Of a DNA stretch of 64,000 nt, positions 1-10,717 are shown piece by piece. The position numbers were made by a program, and so were the translations under genes. The notes below the pieces were generated by a model. It did not search any database. It saw nothing but the letters and a program-made list of their open reading frames with translations, and was not told the DNA's origin. Within the stretch, counting starts at the first letter, position 1; each line of letters begins with the position of its first letter. Source of the stretch: Sphaerolaimus hirsutus (taxonomy: Eukaryota > Nematoda > Chromadorea > Monhysterida > Sphaerolaimidae); the NCBI GenBank assembly GCA_964036195.1, contig CAXIWS010000609.1, positions 1-64,000 of the forward strand, in the 5' to 3' direction.

Positions 1-3000
1 CTCCATTTTTGACCATTTCTGACCATTCCTTTCCAGTATTGATGGCCTTGTCATTGCTTGTGTTGAGCACTTTCTCTGTCAATTTGAATTGCGTCGCATT
101 GTCTGAAATAACTGCTTCAGGCTTTCCACGCCTGGCGATGAATCTCCTGACTGCGTTCAGGAATTCTTGTGCTGTCATGTCTAGCACACTTTCCAGGTGA
201 ACTGCACGTGTTACCATGCATGTGAACAAACAAATCCACATTTTCCTGTGATCTTTGTCCACTTTGTACCAAACTGGTCCCAAATAATCCAAACCCGTGT
301 ACTGGAACGGTCTGGCTCTCTGAACTCTGGTTTTTGGCAAATCTGGCATTGGTGGAAGCTGGTACGGCTTCGCTCCCAATTTCTTACAGGTTGGGCAGGT
401 TCTCGTCACATTGTAGATCACCCGTCTGCCCTGTGTAATCCAGTACTTTTGTCTGATCGCTGCCAATGTATGTTGCACTCCTGCGTGCATCAATTTCTCA
501 TGCTGGTCTCTGACGATCAGCTGAGTCACTGTAGCCGTTGCTGGCAACAGTATGAGTGGCACTGTGACCTCCTGTGGGTCTGTATGCTCCATTCTGCCGT
601 GGCACTTCAGGATTCCATCCTGATGCATTTGCACATTGAGCCATTTGATCAACTGCTGGTCTACAGCTGCTTTCTTGCCATCCTGGCTGCCTTTGCTGTG
701 GCCTGTTACCAGAATCTCTGCCACTCCTTTGTAATAATTTTGTTGCGTCACTTTAATCCAATATTTCAACGCACTCTCTCTCTCTTCAATACTGATAATT
801 CCCTGTGGTTTCATTGTACCACAGATACTCTTCATGATTTCTGACAATCCATTCTGACTGTCATTTTTGTTGCGCTTTTTGTGCATCTGTCGCACAAATC
901 TCATCACGTATACTGTTGAATCCAGTAACTTTGTCAGTGATGAGAATCTTTGAATCTCAATTCCCAATGGGTTGCTTTGCTTGCTTTCATCAGCTTGCTC
1001 ATTGCTGGTATCTGGGTCACTGGCCACTTGCTGTGTGGCGCCCAGGTAAATTGGACTGGCTTTTGGGAACTTGAGCTCTTCTCTCTTAATTTCTGCCATT
1101 ACTTCTGGCGTAACTGGCTCCACTTTCGGCTCTGGCCATTCTCCAGTCATTAGCCATTCTGGCCCCTTCCACCACAGGTTACTGCCTTCCAACTCTGACA
1201 TATTCATGCCTCTTGTGGCTATGTCAGCTGGGTTCTCCAGTCCTGCGATGTGTCTGATATGCATGTTCTCTGTCTCACTCTGAATTTTCCTGATTTCATC
1301 CAATCTGTTCTTGACAAAACATGCTAGTGGCTTCGCGGTTGTCAACCACTTCAGACAACAGGTTGAATCTGACCATACAACTGTCTGACTGAATTTGACG
1401 TCCTTGAGCTCTTTGTGAATAAACTTTGACATCCTGCTGCCGATCAACATTGCTAACAATTCCAGCCGTGGAATTGTCACTTCTGGTTTCTTTGGAGCTA
1501 GTCTCAATCTGGAGTACAGCAGGCTTGACGTGCCGCTGTCATTTTCCGTTTTCTGGCATATGTATGCCGCTGCGCTGTATGCCATTGCTGAGGCATCAAC
1601 GAAAATGTGCAGTTGTGCATCTGCACCACTCTGATAATTCAAATTTCGGTTGAACTTGATCTGTCCAACTTTGAGCAACTCTGTCTCTAATTGCTGCCAA
1701 ATTGCTGTCTGTTCCTCAGACAGGGGTGTGTCCCATTCTTTGGTACTTGGTCCTGAATGCCATAACGTTTGCAAAAATCTTTTTGCTGGCAGTAGGACAG
1801 GACTGACGAGTCCCATTGGATCAAAACATCCCGCAGTCACCTTTGCAACTGTCCTTTTCGTGGGAAGTTTGATTTTCTGGTCAGTTTCTGATAACTGTGA
1901 TTGCTGAACTGTCTTTGGCGTTTTCAACCACATCTGGTCGCTCTCCGTGTCCCATTTCATTCCTAGGACTGTTGTGACAATTTCCTTGGCCACATCTGAC
2001 TCTGCCAATTGCCAAGTGAAGTTCTTGTTGTTGCTGTTCCATTCTCTCAGATTCATCTGTGCCTCTGTGAACAGCACTTTGGATTCCTGGTACAATTCGA
2101 TTGCTTTCTGCTCTGTGTCCACACTGAGGATCAAATTATCCACATACAGATTTTCATCGATCAATTTTGCATTTTCTGTGCCAGCTTGATTCAGGTGGTA
2201 TCTGACTGTCAGCGCCAGCAGGGCTGGACTGCAGATTATACCAAATGGCACTCTGGCAAATCTGTAAATCTGAATGTTGTCCTCCATGGATGGTTTCGTG
2301 GGATCCTTGTACCACAGAAATCTTGTCACATCTCTGTCACTGTCCTGCAGACTAATCTGCAGAAATGCTTTCTCTATGTCTGCGACCAGGGCGATTCCAT
2401 GCAACCGGAATCGCATCAGCATCCCTACCAGCTGTGGTAGTATCACTGGACCGCGGTACATGCACTCATTCAAGCTTGGCATGCCTGGCGGTTTCGCTGA
2501 GGCATCATATACCTCTCTGACCTTTGTGGTAGTTTTCTCTGGCGTTATCACTGGTTGATGAGGCAAAATATGGAACTTTCTGCCATCCATAATATCCTCT
2601 TGGACCTTCTCAATCACTCCTTGCTCCTCCTGTGCTTTCATGATTGCCTGAATTTTCTCTAGTAATTCTGGGTCTCTCTTGAGCCTGTTGGTGAGGTACC
2701 TGAACCTCTTGAACGCCATTGCTTTGTTATCTGGGAGTTCATGCAAATTCGGTTTGTACATGAACTTTACAGAGTACCGTCCATCTGGGTTTCTCTGTAC
2801 ACTCTCATTGAATTGCTTGATGGCCTCATCATCCTCGACGAGGTCTGGCTGGTCCATTATGCCAATGGTATCCAGTCTGTCCATGTCTTTGATATTTGGT
2901 ACAGGAGCGATTGACAACGGTGCTTCCTCGTACCACTTTTCTCTCTGAATTTGATGCACAATTGTGTTGACCACCACCGGATATGCACCATCCGTGGTCC

Positions 3001-5311
3001 ATTGATTTCTGTTGCTCGTCAGCTGCCCACCTCCCATCAGCAATCCCAATTCTGATGGAATGACATACAATCCTGACGGAAGTCTGGTGGTGCTGGTGTT
3101 TCTGGACATCAAGTCCCAGAAATAATTCAAGCCTACTATAATGTCTGGCTTGAACTTGCACTCTGTCCCTTTTTCCTTGGGAATTCTGTCTGCAAAGTAA
3201 CTCTCATCCGGGAAGTACTTCTGCAGGTACTTTTCGTCCTGTTCTGACACAGGCACTTTGACTTGTTCTGTGGTCAACGTCGGGACCACATCAGCCACCA
3301 TATCAACTTTCTGGCCATTTCTGAGCCGCATTCTGAATTCCACTTGCTGTACTACTTTATAGTGCGGCTTTTCATTTCCGAATGTGTACACCTGGATGTG
3401 GTGTTCACCCGTACTCTTCAAATTGAGTTTCTTGGCCACTTTCTCTGACATGTACGTTCCCTGGGATCCTGTGTCCAGGAACGCTTGAATCTGTAGTGGT
3501 GGCTGTTCAGGCTCCATCTCTGTATCCATTTCTGAAGCCTCAATCACGGTTCTGGCTGTCATCAACATTGACATATTCCTGTTTACTGACAGGTTCACTA
3601 ACGTATTTTGTTGCTTTATATTTGGTTCTGTAACCACTGTGCTGGATATGGTTTCTATCTCTACCATTTCTGGTCCAGCTTCTTCCACAGTGACACAATT
3701 CACTGTAGCCTTTCTCTGTTGGCTCTGTGCTGGTCGACCGGCCGTCGGCACAGACTTTCTGCCATTGTTTGCTGATTGCTGACCACTCTGTTGACCATTT
3801 GCTTTGAATGCTGGAATTTGTCGTCCAGCGTTTCCATTGCTATTGTCACCAAATTTCTCTGGGCACACTGCAGTGTGGTGCCTGTTGGACTTGCAATAAA
3901 AACAACTTCTCGTAAATTGACATTGATTCATGTAATGCCCTTTCTGCAGGCATCTTAGGCATCGCTCTGCCTTTGACAAAATCACTCTCCTTTCTCTGGC
4001 AGTTTTGAACTTTGGACACTTATCATTAAAGTGTAATTGCTGTGTGTCATTGCAGAACACACACGGCCTCCCAGGATTCATGAATCCAGTCTGTGGTGCA
4101 CTCTGACCATTCTGGATCACAGACATGCTCCCTGTGCTGGTCCTTGGGTTCTCTGGCCCTCTGAATCGATTCCCATTGCCTTGGAATCGATTATTGAATT
4201 GCTGTGCGCGAGGATTATTCCCGAATCCCTGGCGCGATTGCTGAACTGGTGCCTCAGTTTGCTGTGCGTGCTGTACAGCCTCACTGAGCGCTAGCTGCTT
4301 GCCAAACAGCTTTCTGAAATTTTCCACCGTCAAGGCTTCCTCAGTTCCCTGTTCCTTCTGGATTTCTCTGAGAACCTCGGGTGGCACTTTCTGTTGCAGC
4401 TGGCTCAACAGCATTGGATGTTCCACTGATTCACCCAGTGACTCCAACTGCTGGAGCAGCCTTTCAATTGCATCAAACAAAATTCTCATATCCTGACAGG
4501 TATTCCTGGCCTGTCGCAGCTTCATGATATTACTCATCAGCGTGTTTCTGACCACAACTGGCTGGTCATATCTCTTCTTGAGCATTGCAATTGCGGGTGC
4601 ATAATTCTCTGCGGTCACACTCAATCCACTGATCATGCCAAATGCTGAGCCTTTCAGCAAGCTCCTCAAGTATGAAAACTTGGAAATGTCCTCCAAATCT
4701 GTCCGATTGTGGATGTGGGATTCGAACATTTGCCACCATGATCGAAATTTCACAATTTCCCCAGTAAACTGTTCCACTTCCAGTTTCTGTAATTTGACGC
4801 TCTTTGCTGTGGTTGCATTGGTTGAACTGGCCCCTGGAGCAGCTCCTTGAGCTGTCAGAGCCATCTGTGCAGCCATCTGCTGTATGAATGCTGTATTGAC
4901 TTCATACATGGTATTTCCGCTTTGTTGCTGAATCATGTCTTGCAACTCTTCGATGTACACATTCATGGCTACCACTTTCTGTGTCACCAAGTCTGACATA
5001 TTTGCATATTCCTCATATGAGTCTTGGTATATCTTCTGTTCTTGTTCCATCTGATCGGGTTCGTCAATGTCTTTGACGATATCCCTCCATGCGTCAAATT
5101 GAGTTTTCACTGCATTCATTGCACTTTCCAATTTTGCACCCTCCTGTTTGACAGATGCAATCACTCTTCTCATCTCTGTTCTCTTCTCTTCCTTTGTTGC
5201 TCCCGCAAATAGTTCTGGGTCATATTTGGCAAATTCTCTTGCCAATCTGCTTTCCACCCTGTGCTTTGCTGGCCCCAGGGTCTTTCTGATGTGACCTGTT
5301 GGCGAAACCAT
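1..5311 (-). CDS. Gag-Pol polyprotein of copy A, partial (open to window edge)
   Basis: The frame starts at ATG 5311 and stays open for 1770 codons to the window edge. An upstream GTG that is in frame in B and D is out of frame here (one A fewer before the ATG), which supports the ATG. By residue: Gag with a DUF1759-like region about 174-263 and three zinc knuckles (CX2CX6HX4C, then two CX2CX4HX4C) about 417-483; aspartic protease DTGSQ at 613; reverse transcriptase about 860-1070 with YVDN at 1056-1059; RNase H from about 1237 (FVDAS); integrase zinc region about 1604-1642 and the first two catalytic Asp (1675, 1737). The catalytic Glu would be just off the window. It keeps CGA or a sense codon at every position where B, C or D has a stop that I compared. 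The family makes cytoplasmic particles, copies RNA to DNA and integrates it. Whether this copy is active cannot be told. Confidence 0.93.
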   Translation of the reverse strand, partial: MVSPTGHIRKTLGPAKHRVESRLAREFAKYDPELFAGATKEEKRTEMRRVIASVKQEGAKLESAMNAVKTQFDAWRDIVKDIDEPDQMEQEQKIYQDSYEEYANMSDLVTQKVVAMNVYIEELQDMIQQQSGNTMYEVNTAFIQQMAAQMALTAQGAAPGASSTNATTAKSVKLQKLEVEQFTGEIVKFRSWWQMFESHIHNRTDLEDISKFSYLRSLLKGSAFGMISGLSVTAENYAPAIAMLKKRYDQPVVVRNTLMSNIMKLRQARNTCQDMRILFDAIERLLQQLESLGESVEHPMLLSQLQQKVPPEVLREIQKEQGTEEALTVENFRKLFGKQLALSEAVQHAQQTEAPVQQSRQGFGNNPRAQQFNNRFQGNGNRFRGPENPRTSTGSMSVIQNGQSAPQTGFMNPGRPCVFCNDTQQLHFNDKCPKFKTARERRVILSKAERCLRCLQKGHYMNQCQFTRSCFYCKSNRHHTAVCPEKFGDNSNGNAGRQIPAFKANGQQSGQQSANNGRKSVPTAGRPAQSQQRKATVNCVTVEEAGPEMVEIETISSTVVTEPNIKQQNTLVNLSVNRNMSMLMTARTVIEASEMDTEMEPEQPPLQIQAFLDTGSQGTYMSEKVAKKLNLKSTGEHHIQVYTFGNEKPHYKVVQQVEFRMRLRNGQKVDMVADVVPTLTTEQVKVPVSEQDEKYLQKYFPDESYFADRIPKEKGTECKFKPDIIVGLNYFWDLMSRNTSTTRLPSGLYVIPSELGLLMGGGQLTSNRNQWTTDGAYPVVVNTIVHQIQREKWYEEAPLSIAPVPNIKDMDRLDTIGIMDQPDLVEDDEAIKQFNESVQRNPDGRYSVKFMYKPNLHELPDNKAMAFKRFRYLTNRLKRDPELLEKIQAIMKAQEEQGVIEKVQEDIMDGRKFHILPHQPVITPEKTTTKVREVYDASAKPPGMPSLNECMYRGPVILPQLVGMLMRFRLHGIALVADIEKAFLQISLQDSDRDVTRFLWYKDPTKPSMEDNIQIYRFARVPFGIICSPALLALTVRYHLNQAGTENAKLIDENLYVDNLILSVDTEQKAIELYQESKVLFTEAQMNLREWNSNNKNFTWQLAESDVAKEIVTTVLGMKWDTESDQMWLKTPKTVQQSQLSETDQKIKLPTKRTVAKVTAGCFDPMGLVSPVLLPAKRFLQTLWHSGPSTKEWDTPLSEEQTAIWQQLETELLKVGQIKFNRNLNYQSGADAQLHIFVDASAMAYSAAAYICQKTENDSGTSSLLYSRLRLAPKKPEVTIPRLELLAMLIGSRMSKFIHKELKDVKFSQTVVWSDSTCCLKWLTTAKPLACFVKNRLDEIRKIQSETENMHIRHIAGLENPADIATRGMNMSELEGSNLWWKGPEWLMTGEWPEPKVEPVTPEVMAEIKREELKFPKASPIYLGATQQVASDPDTSNEQADESKQSNPLGIEIQRFSSLTKLLDSTVYVMRFVRQMHKKRNKNDSQNGLSEIMKSICGTMKPQGIISIEERESALKYWIKVTQQNYYKGVAEILVTGHSKGSQDGKKAAVDQQLIKWLNVQMHQDGILKCHGRMEHTDPQEVTVPLILLPATATVTQLIVRDQHEKLMHAGVQHTLAAIRQKYWITQGRRVIYNVTRTCPTCKKLGAKPYQLPPMPDLPKTRVQRARPFQYTGLDYLGPVWYKVDKDHRKMWICLFTCMVTRAVHLESVLDMTAQEFLNAVRRFIARRGKPEAVISDNATQFKLTEKVLNTSNDKAINTGKEWSEMVKNG

Positions 5312-6536
5312 TTTGCTGATGAATTTTCCTTCACTGTTTCTCTTTAGTGCGTCGCCTGTGACACTTGTGACGCTTCTCTGCGTCTTTCTGTGCAGTGCTC
5401 TGTGCACCACGGATTTGTTGTGCCACGCACAATACCAATGCAGTCCTACAGGCCCCTGACGTGTTCTCACGCGTTGACCTTTACTGCACTGGCACCAGGT
5501 GTGTTCCTAAAGCCCCTGACGTGATTGTTTACACGCGTTGACTTCAACACACCGGTCAAATCCACCTGGACAATAAACAATTTATTTGCCCAGCAGTGTG
5601 CGCCCAAAGAGGGTCCGTACACACTCTTCCTGAGCGCTCTGGCGCTCTTTCTGGCACGCCTGTGTGCCTTGTGACCACGCCGGCCACTTGCTTTCCTGAG
5701 CGGCTCCTGTGCCGCTGTGCGCAGTGCTGCGCTTGCCGTGTCGCCCGTGACACGTTTCTGTGCACTCTGGTGCACTTTCTGATTCTGGGCAGTGTTTCTG
5801 TACACTGCTCTGCAATTGCGCCTGTGCAATGCAGAATTTCTGGCACTTTTGTGCTGTCTGATCTGATGGTACCGAGCAGGCACAGCGTGTATATTTGATG
5901 GGAACTCCGCAAAGCTCCTACACGCTACCAAGTATCCTAATACTTGGTTTTCAAATCCACTCTCTGTCAGCTACAGCCCTCTGTCAGCTACAGCCCTTTG
6001 TACACTGATACCCCTACTTTTGCACTTCCGAGGTATGAGTCCACTCTTACCCAGTGGAGCGAGGGACCTCCGCGAATGCCCAAAAACAGCCCTTTGACTA
6101 GCGTGGCTCTGTGGCGATCCTGTCTCCGTCAGGTCACCCTCCCTTGGCATAGGAAGGACGTGCGAGCGGTCACTGGCGTCCGGATGTCCAGGAGCGTCCA
6201 GCGAAAGTTTGACCACCGTCCGACAATGACTCCTTGTCAAATGCCGGTGCCGCCCAGAGTCTAGCACCTTGCCAGAGCACTGGTGAAAGCTGCCTGAAAT
6301 CCTGACAGGCTTGTCAGAACTCCAGTGTCCTCCGCGCGTGAGCGTAGAACCGCTCCCAGGATGTAGACAGGAGTGCCGTGACTTTGGCACAATGCTGTCT
6401 GCAAATCAACAGCCAACGCTCAGCCAAGGCCAATTGATGTTCAGCAGGACTTTTGAAGTTCTGCCAACTGCCGCACAATGTCCGTTCCGGCTTGGTGATA
6501 GCACAATGTCATGCAATCACCCTGCTCGCTGCGCCA
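5312..6536 (-). other. 5' leader of copy A (primer site to gag)
   Basis: About 1.2 kb of non-coding leader lies between the primer-binding site and the Gag ATG. It holds a perfect hairpin at 5927-5948 (9-bp arms ACCAAGTAT and ATACTTGGT, 4-base loop) and two imperfect direct repeats built on GTCAACGCGTG followed by CACGTCAGGGGC, at about 5451-5478 and 5512-5542. Both motifs are kept in B, C and D. Open frames across it begin with TTG or differ between copies, so I call no gene. A packaging, dimerisation or translation-initiation role is possible but is inference. Confidence 0.75.
6519..6536 (-). promoter_or_regulatory. Primer-binding site, copy A (tRNA-Ser-like)
   Basis: The 18 bases directly inside the LTR read TGGCGCAGCGAGCAGGGT on the minus strand. 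The reverse complement ends in GCTGCGCCA and looks like the 3' end of an animal tRNA-Ser with added CCA. The tRNA match is from recall and was not searched. Confidence 0.7.
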
Positions 6537-7867
6537 TGTGATGAAGCCACCGAAGTCAGCGTCTTCTACCACCGAATCCGGCTGCTTCAAGACCGTAGTG
6601 AGAAACGGCCTTTAGAGTGGTTGATTTCCCGTTGTCGCCGAACGTCCACTTGTCGACAGCCAAGTTGAGTTTATTTCGTAGTTGTGTGTTGAAAAGGGGG
6701 TTCGAATTGTTTCAGGTACTTTATTTCGATCAGATACAGCGTGTTACAAAAGCGCAAAGCCTAGCGAGCTTCCTAGTCGAAGTTTCTATCGCTAGCTTAT
6801 TTTGTTCACTTGGGGTGGGTCCGCAGACTGCAGACTTGAGTTGGGTCAGAAGACTGAAGTAAAAACTTCCAAGTAGCTAAGACACGGAAATCACGTATAG
6901 AAAAACAGCTACAGTAATTTCCTAATACAAATGCACAAATGAACCACAAATAAACACATAAAACACATTTGACCGAAACAGTTGGCTTATTTTACGCGTG
7001 CGTACATTCAAATAATTATGGTAAAGAAATACCAGGTACAAATTGGGCTAATGGAAAAACTATTAATCTTGAGAGGCGCGAAGTCGGCAAACTCGGCCGA
7101 TTTACTAATTTGGTTCAATTTGTCAGAAACCATTGACGCACATTGGAACTAATAAATTAGGGTTTGAAAATTGTAAATAGTAGTGTAAATGCTCCTAATA
7201 ACGTGAATAGAACAGGGTATATTCGATATAATAATAATAATCACTTCCTAGAAACGTATATTTCATAATTGGCAAATTGGGACTTATTCGAGGTAAATGG
7301 GTATATTAATTGAGCAGGGTTTGTAATATATTCAACTTGAGCAGGGTATTATAAATAATATCAGAGTAAATATAATATAACTTATGAGCAGGGTTATAAT
7401 AATTATGCCTATGCGAAGGGCTTTGTAAATACGTACAGTAAATGCTAGTTGCACTCAGGGCACTATTTCTCTATTAGGACGCTGGCCTAGATAAATACGT
7501 GGCACATAAATATTTACAACTTTTGACTTTCCCAAATTGCATGTAAACCATGTAAATGTATATATAATAATGATCAGAAAATTACGGCGAGTTGAATGAG
7601 CTTAATTTCATATTAATACACCTAATAATAACACATTTGACCTTTTAACCTAAACATTCCACATAAACCTATCAATAACTTATAGAACACCTTCCTAATC
7701 GAATATTTTCCATGGGTAAATAATATAGTGCAAGAAATACAATTTGCGTGGTAAATTAATATAGTGCATAAAAAGTAAAGTAGTGCAAATAAGTAAATGT
7801 GCGAATATGAACCTAATTATCAATTCTCTGTATTTCTTTCTCCATCCATTTTGCCACGGTCAGCACA
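6537..7867 (-). repeat. 5' LTR of copy A
   Basis: This 1331-bp LTR starts TGTGCTGACC and ends CATCACA on the minus strand, giving the short inverted ends TGTG/CACA. It is slightly longer than the B LTRs (1307 bp), partly from an extra GACTTGAGTTGGGTC-like stretch near 6830. Internal repeats of ACCCTGCTC and AATAAA polyadenylation signals are present as in the other copies. Confidence 0.93.
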
Positions 7868-9936
7868 ATTGCAAACACACCAAAATGTTTGTATATTTTG
7901 ATAGAGCACAGTCTCAGCTACACAATGGTGCATGTCTACCACCTTTCCCAATAATGGTTAAGGCGTTAATTGTGATTTAATCAACCAGAGTTGACATTTA
8001 TTCACACTTTTGTTTCTTAGGTATAAAGTGGCTATGGCAAACACACCAAAACATTTGTAGATTGTGATAGAGCACAATCTCAGCTACACAACGGTGCATG
8101 TCTACCACCATTCCCCAATAATGGTTAAGGCATGAATCGTGATTCAATCGGCCAGATTTGACATTTATTCTCATTTTTGTTTCTTAGGTATAAAGTGGCT
8201 ATGGCAAACACACCAAAACGTTTGTAGATTTTGATAGAGCACAATCTCAGCTACACAACGGTGCATGTCTACCACCTTTCCCAATAATGGTTAAGGCGTG
8301 AATTGTGATTCAATCGGCCAGAATTGACATTTATTCACACTTTTGTTTCTTAGGTATAAAGTGGCTATGGCAAACACACCGAAACATTTGTAGATTGTGA
8401 TAGAGCACAATCTCAGCTACGCAACGGTGCATGTCTACCACCATTCCCCAATAATGGTTAAGGCATGAATCGTGATTCAATCAGCCAGAATGGACATTTA
8501 TTTACATTTTTGTTTCTTAGGTATAAAGTGGCTATGGCAAACACACCAAAAAATTTGTAGATTTTGATAGAGCACAATCTCAGCTACGCAACGGTGCATA
8601 TCTACCACTTTTCCCAAGAATGGTTGAGGCGTGAATCGTGGTTCAATCGGCCAGATTTGACATTTATTCATGTTTTTGTTTCTTAGGTATAAAGTGGCTA
8701 TGGCAAACACACCAAAACATTTGTAGATTGTGGTAGAGCACAATCTCAGCTACGCAACGGTGCATGTCTACCACCATTCCCCAATAATGGTTAAGGCATG
8801 AATCGTGATTCAATCAGCCAGAATGGACATTTATTCACATTTTTGTTTCTTAGGTATAAAGTGGCTATGGCAAACACACCAAAAAATTTGTAGATTGTGA
8901 TAGAGCACAATCTCAGCTACGCAACGGTGCATGTCTACCACCATTCCCACAAATGGTTAAGGCGTGAATCATGATTCAATCGGCCAGAATTGACATTTAT
9001 TCACGTTTTTGTTTCTTAGGTATAAAGTGGCTATGGCAAACACACCAAAACATTTGTAGATTGTGATAGAGCACAATCTCAGCTACGCAACGGTGCATGT
9101 CTACCACCATTCCCACAAATGGTTAAGGCGTGAATCATGATTCAATCGGCCAGATTTGACATTTATTCATGTTTTTGTTTCTTAGGTATAAAGTGGCTAT
9201 GGCAAACACACCAAAACATTTGTAGATTGTGATAGAGCACAATCTCAGCTACGCAACGGTGCATGTCTACCACCATTCCCCAATAATGGTTAAGGCATGA
9301 ATCGTGATTCAATCAGCCAGAATGGACATTTATTCACATTTTTGTTTCTTAGGTATAAAGTGGCTATGGCAAACACACCAAAACGTTTGTATATTTTGAT
9401 AGAGCACAATCTCAGCTACACAACGGTGCATGTATACCACCTTTCCCAATAATGGTTAAGGCATGAATCATGATTCAATCGACCAGAATAAACATTTATT
9501 CACGTTTTTGTTTCTTAGGTATAAAGTGGCTATGGCAAACACACCAAAACATTTGTTGATTGTGATAGAGCACAATCTCAGCTACACAACGGTGCATGTC
9601 TACCACCATTCCCAAATAATGGTGAAGGCATGAATTGTGATTCAATTGGCCAGAATTGACATTTATTCACATTTTTGTTTCTTAGGTATAAAGTGGCTAT
9701 AACAAAGACACCAAAACGTTTGTAGATTGTGATAGAGCACAATCTCAGCTACGCAATGGTGCATGTCTACCACCATTCCCACAAATGGTTAAGGCGTGAA
9801 TCATGATTCAATCGGCCAGAATTGACATTTATTCACGTTTTTGTTTCTTAGGTATAAAGTGGCTATGGCAAAGACACCAAAACGTTTGTAGATTTTGATA
9901 GAGCACAATCTCAGCTACGCAACGGTGCATGTATAC
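7868..9936. repeat. 167-bp tandem satellite, block 1 (about 12 monomers)
   Basis: Monomers recur every 166-167 bp; successive GGTATAAAGTGGCTATGG marks fall near 8020, 8187, 8353, 8520 and 8687. Two monomer types alternate in the first six units: one has AGATTGTG...CACAATCT and CCACCATTCCCC, the other AGATTTTG and CCACCTTTCCC, suggesting an older dimer of about 333 bp. Each monomer also holds near-palindromes such as GAATCATGATTC. No coding capacity is credible. A, B, hAT-1 and hAT-3 inserted into this array, and C's left end abuts it. Confidence 0.95.
9929..9936. repeat. 8-bp target-site duplication of hAT-1 (left)
   Basis: ATGTATAC here is repeated at 12814-12821 across the element, and occurs once in the matching uninterrupted monomer near 9430. 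It fits the hAT preference for T at position 2 and A at position 7. Confidence 0.88.
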
Positions 9937-9947
9937 TAGTGATGGAA

Positions 9948-10158
9948 TGGCGCCATGGCGCTGGCGCCATTTGGAGGCGCCAAAGGGCGCCGCGCCATGG
10001 CGCCATTGGCACTTGGCGCCCTATTTCTGTGGCGCCCTTGGCGCCTGGCGCCCACATTCTGAAAGGCGCCATGGCGCCCTTGGCGCTTGGCGCCCTTTTT
10101 CCGTGGCGCCCTTGGCGCCTGGCGCCCTGCTTTAGAAGGGCGCCAAAAAGGCGCCAGC
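9948..10158. repeat. GGCGCC motif array, left end of hAT-1
   Basis: Dense repeats of GGCGCCATGGCGCC, CTTGGCGC and TGGCGCCC fill this stretch. The motif is self-complementary, so the array can fold on itself as well as pair with its inverted partner at 12573-12801. Open frames through it are a by-product of the repeat and are not genes. Confidence 0.9.
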
Positions 10159-10194
10159 CGGGTTTCACGGTGAGTGCTGTGTAAACAAAAAAAA

Positions 10195-10248
10195 ATGAAA
10201 AACGCATCCGTGGATGATCTAAATTCGCCAGAAAAATTGACGGAGTGG
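10195..10248 (+). pseudogene. Possible BED zinc-finger N-terminus of hAT-1 transposase, split by hAT-2
   Basis: An ATG opens 18 codons that run to the hAT-2 insertion point. The same frame resumes after the second target copy at 12222 and continues 36 codons to TAA at 12330-12332. The continuation has W/F residues followed by CX2C, the arrangement of the first half of a BED zinc finger, common at the N-terminus of hAT transposases. It is short and the second ligand pair is not seen, so this may be chance. Confidence 0.25.
10241..10248. repeat. 8-bp target-site duplication of hAT-2 (left)
   Basis: CGGAGTGG here recurs at 12214-12221 on the other side of hAT-2. Confidence 0.85.
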
Positions 10249-10272
10249 TAGGGTGTCAAAAAATTTTTTTTA

Positions 10273-10516
10273 CGGAAAACGGAAAACGGAAAGGTAAAAA
10301 TTTTTCACTTTACGGAAAACGGAAAACGGAAAGGTAAAAAAAAAATTTCTGCCGGAAAACGGAAAACGGAAAGGTAAAAAAATTTCACTCAGCGGAAAAC
10401 GGAAAACGGAAAGGTAAAAAAAAATTGTTGGCCGGAAAACGGAAAACGGAAAAATGAAATGCCGGAAAACGGAAAACGGAAAGCAAAATTTTCACGGAAA
10501 CGGAAAAAAATAAAGT
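10273..10516. repeat. GGAAAACGG array, left side of hAT-2
   Basis: About six blocks of GGAAAACGGAAAACGGAAA, most followed by GGTAAAAA and an A/T-rich spacer, are tandemly arranged with a spacing near 40 bp. Confidence 0.9.
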
Positions 10517-10717
10517 GAAATTAGCACGGTAATAGACAAATTTGCAGAAGGAAAACCTGCATGCAGGTTTGCCTGTTTGGCTTTGATTGTGGTAGCTGTA
10601 CATTCTGCAACTATGGATCATGCCTGTAACTTCACTTGTAGTTCAAGCTTAACTGAACCAACAAAAAATCATCAAAAAGTAGCCATAGTGGCCATAGGAA
10701 AGGAAACACTATAACAA

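Larger units (their letters stand above)
1..7867 (-). mobile_element. BEL/Pao LTR retrotransposon, copy A (3' part beyond window)
   Basis: Read on the minus strand this copy runs 5' LTR (7867-6537), primer site, leader, gag-pol, and leaves the window inside integrase, so its envelope region and 3' LTR are not visible. The LTR end at 7867 abuts 167-bp satellite DNA. The next five bases, ATTGC, correspond to ATGGC in the satellite and are the probable target duplication, but the partner copy is outside the window. Its coding frame matches copy D in length: the RT motif falls at residue 1056 in both. It is the least damaged copy here. Confidence 0.95.

Noticed and set aside
8498..8743. Minus-strand open frame in the satellite
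   Set aside because: It spans one and a half monomers and is lost in neighbouring monomers.
9911..10259. Several overlapping open frames in the GGCGCC arrays
   Set aside because: Low-complexity Ala/Pro/Gly-rich translations of a palindromic repeat in both strands.
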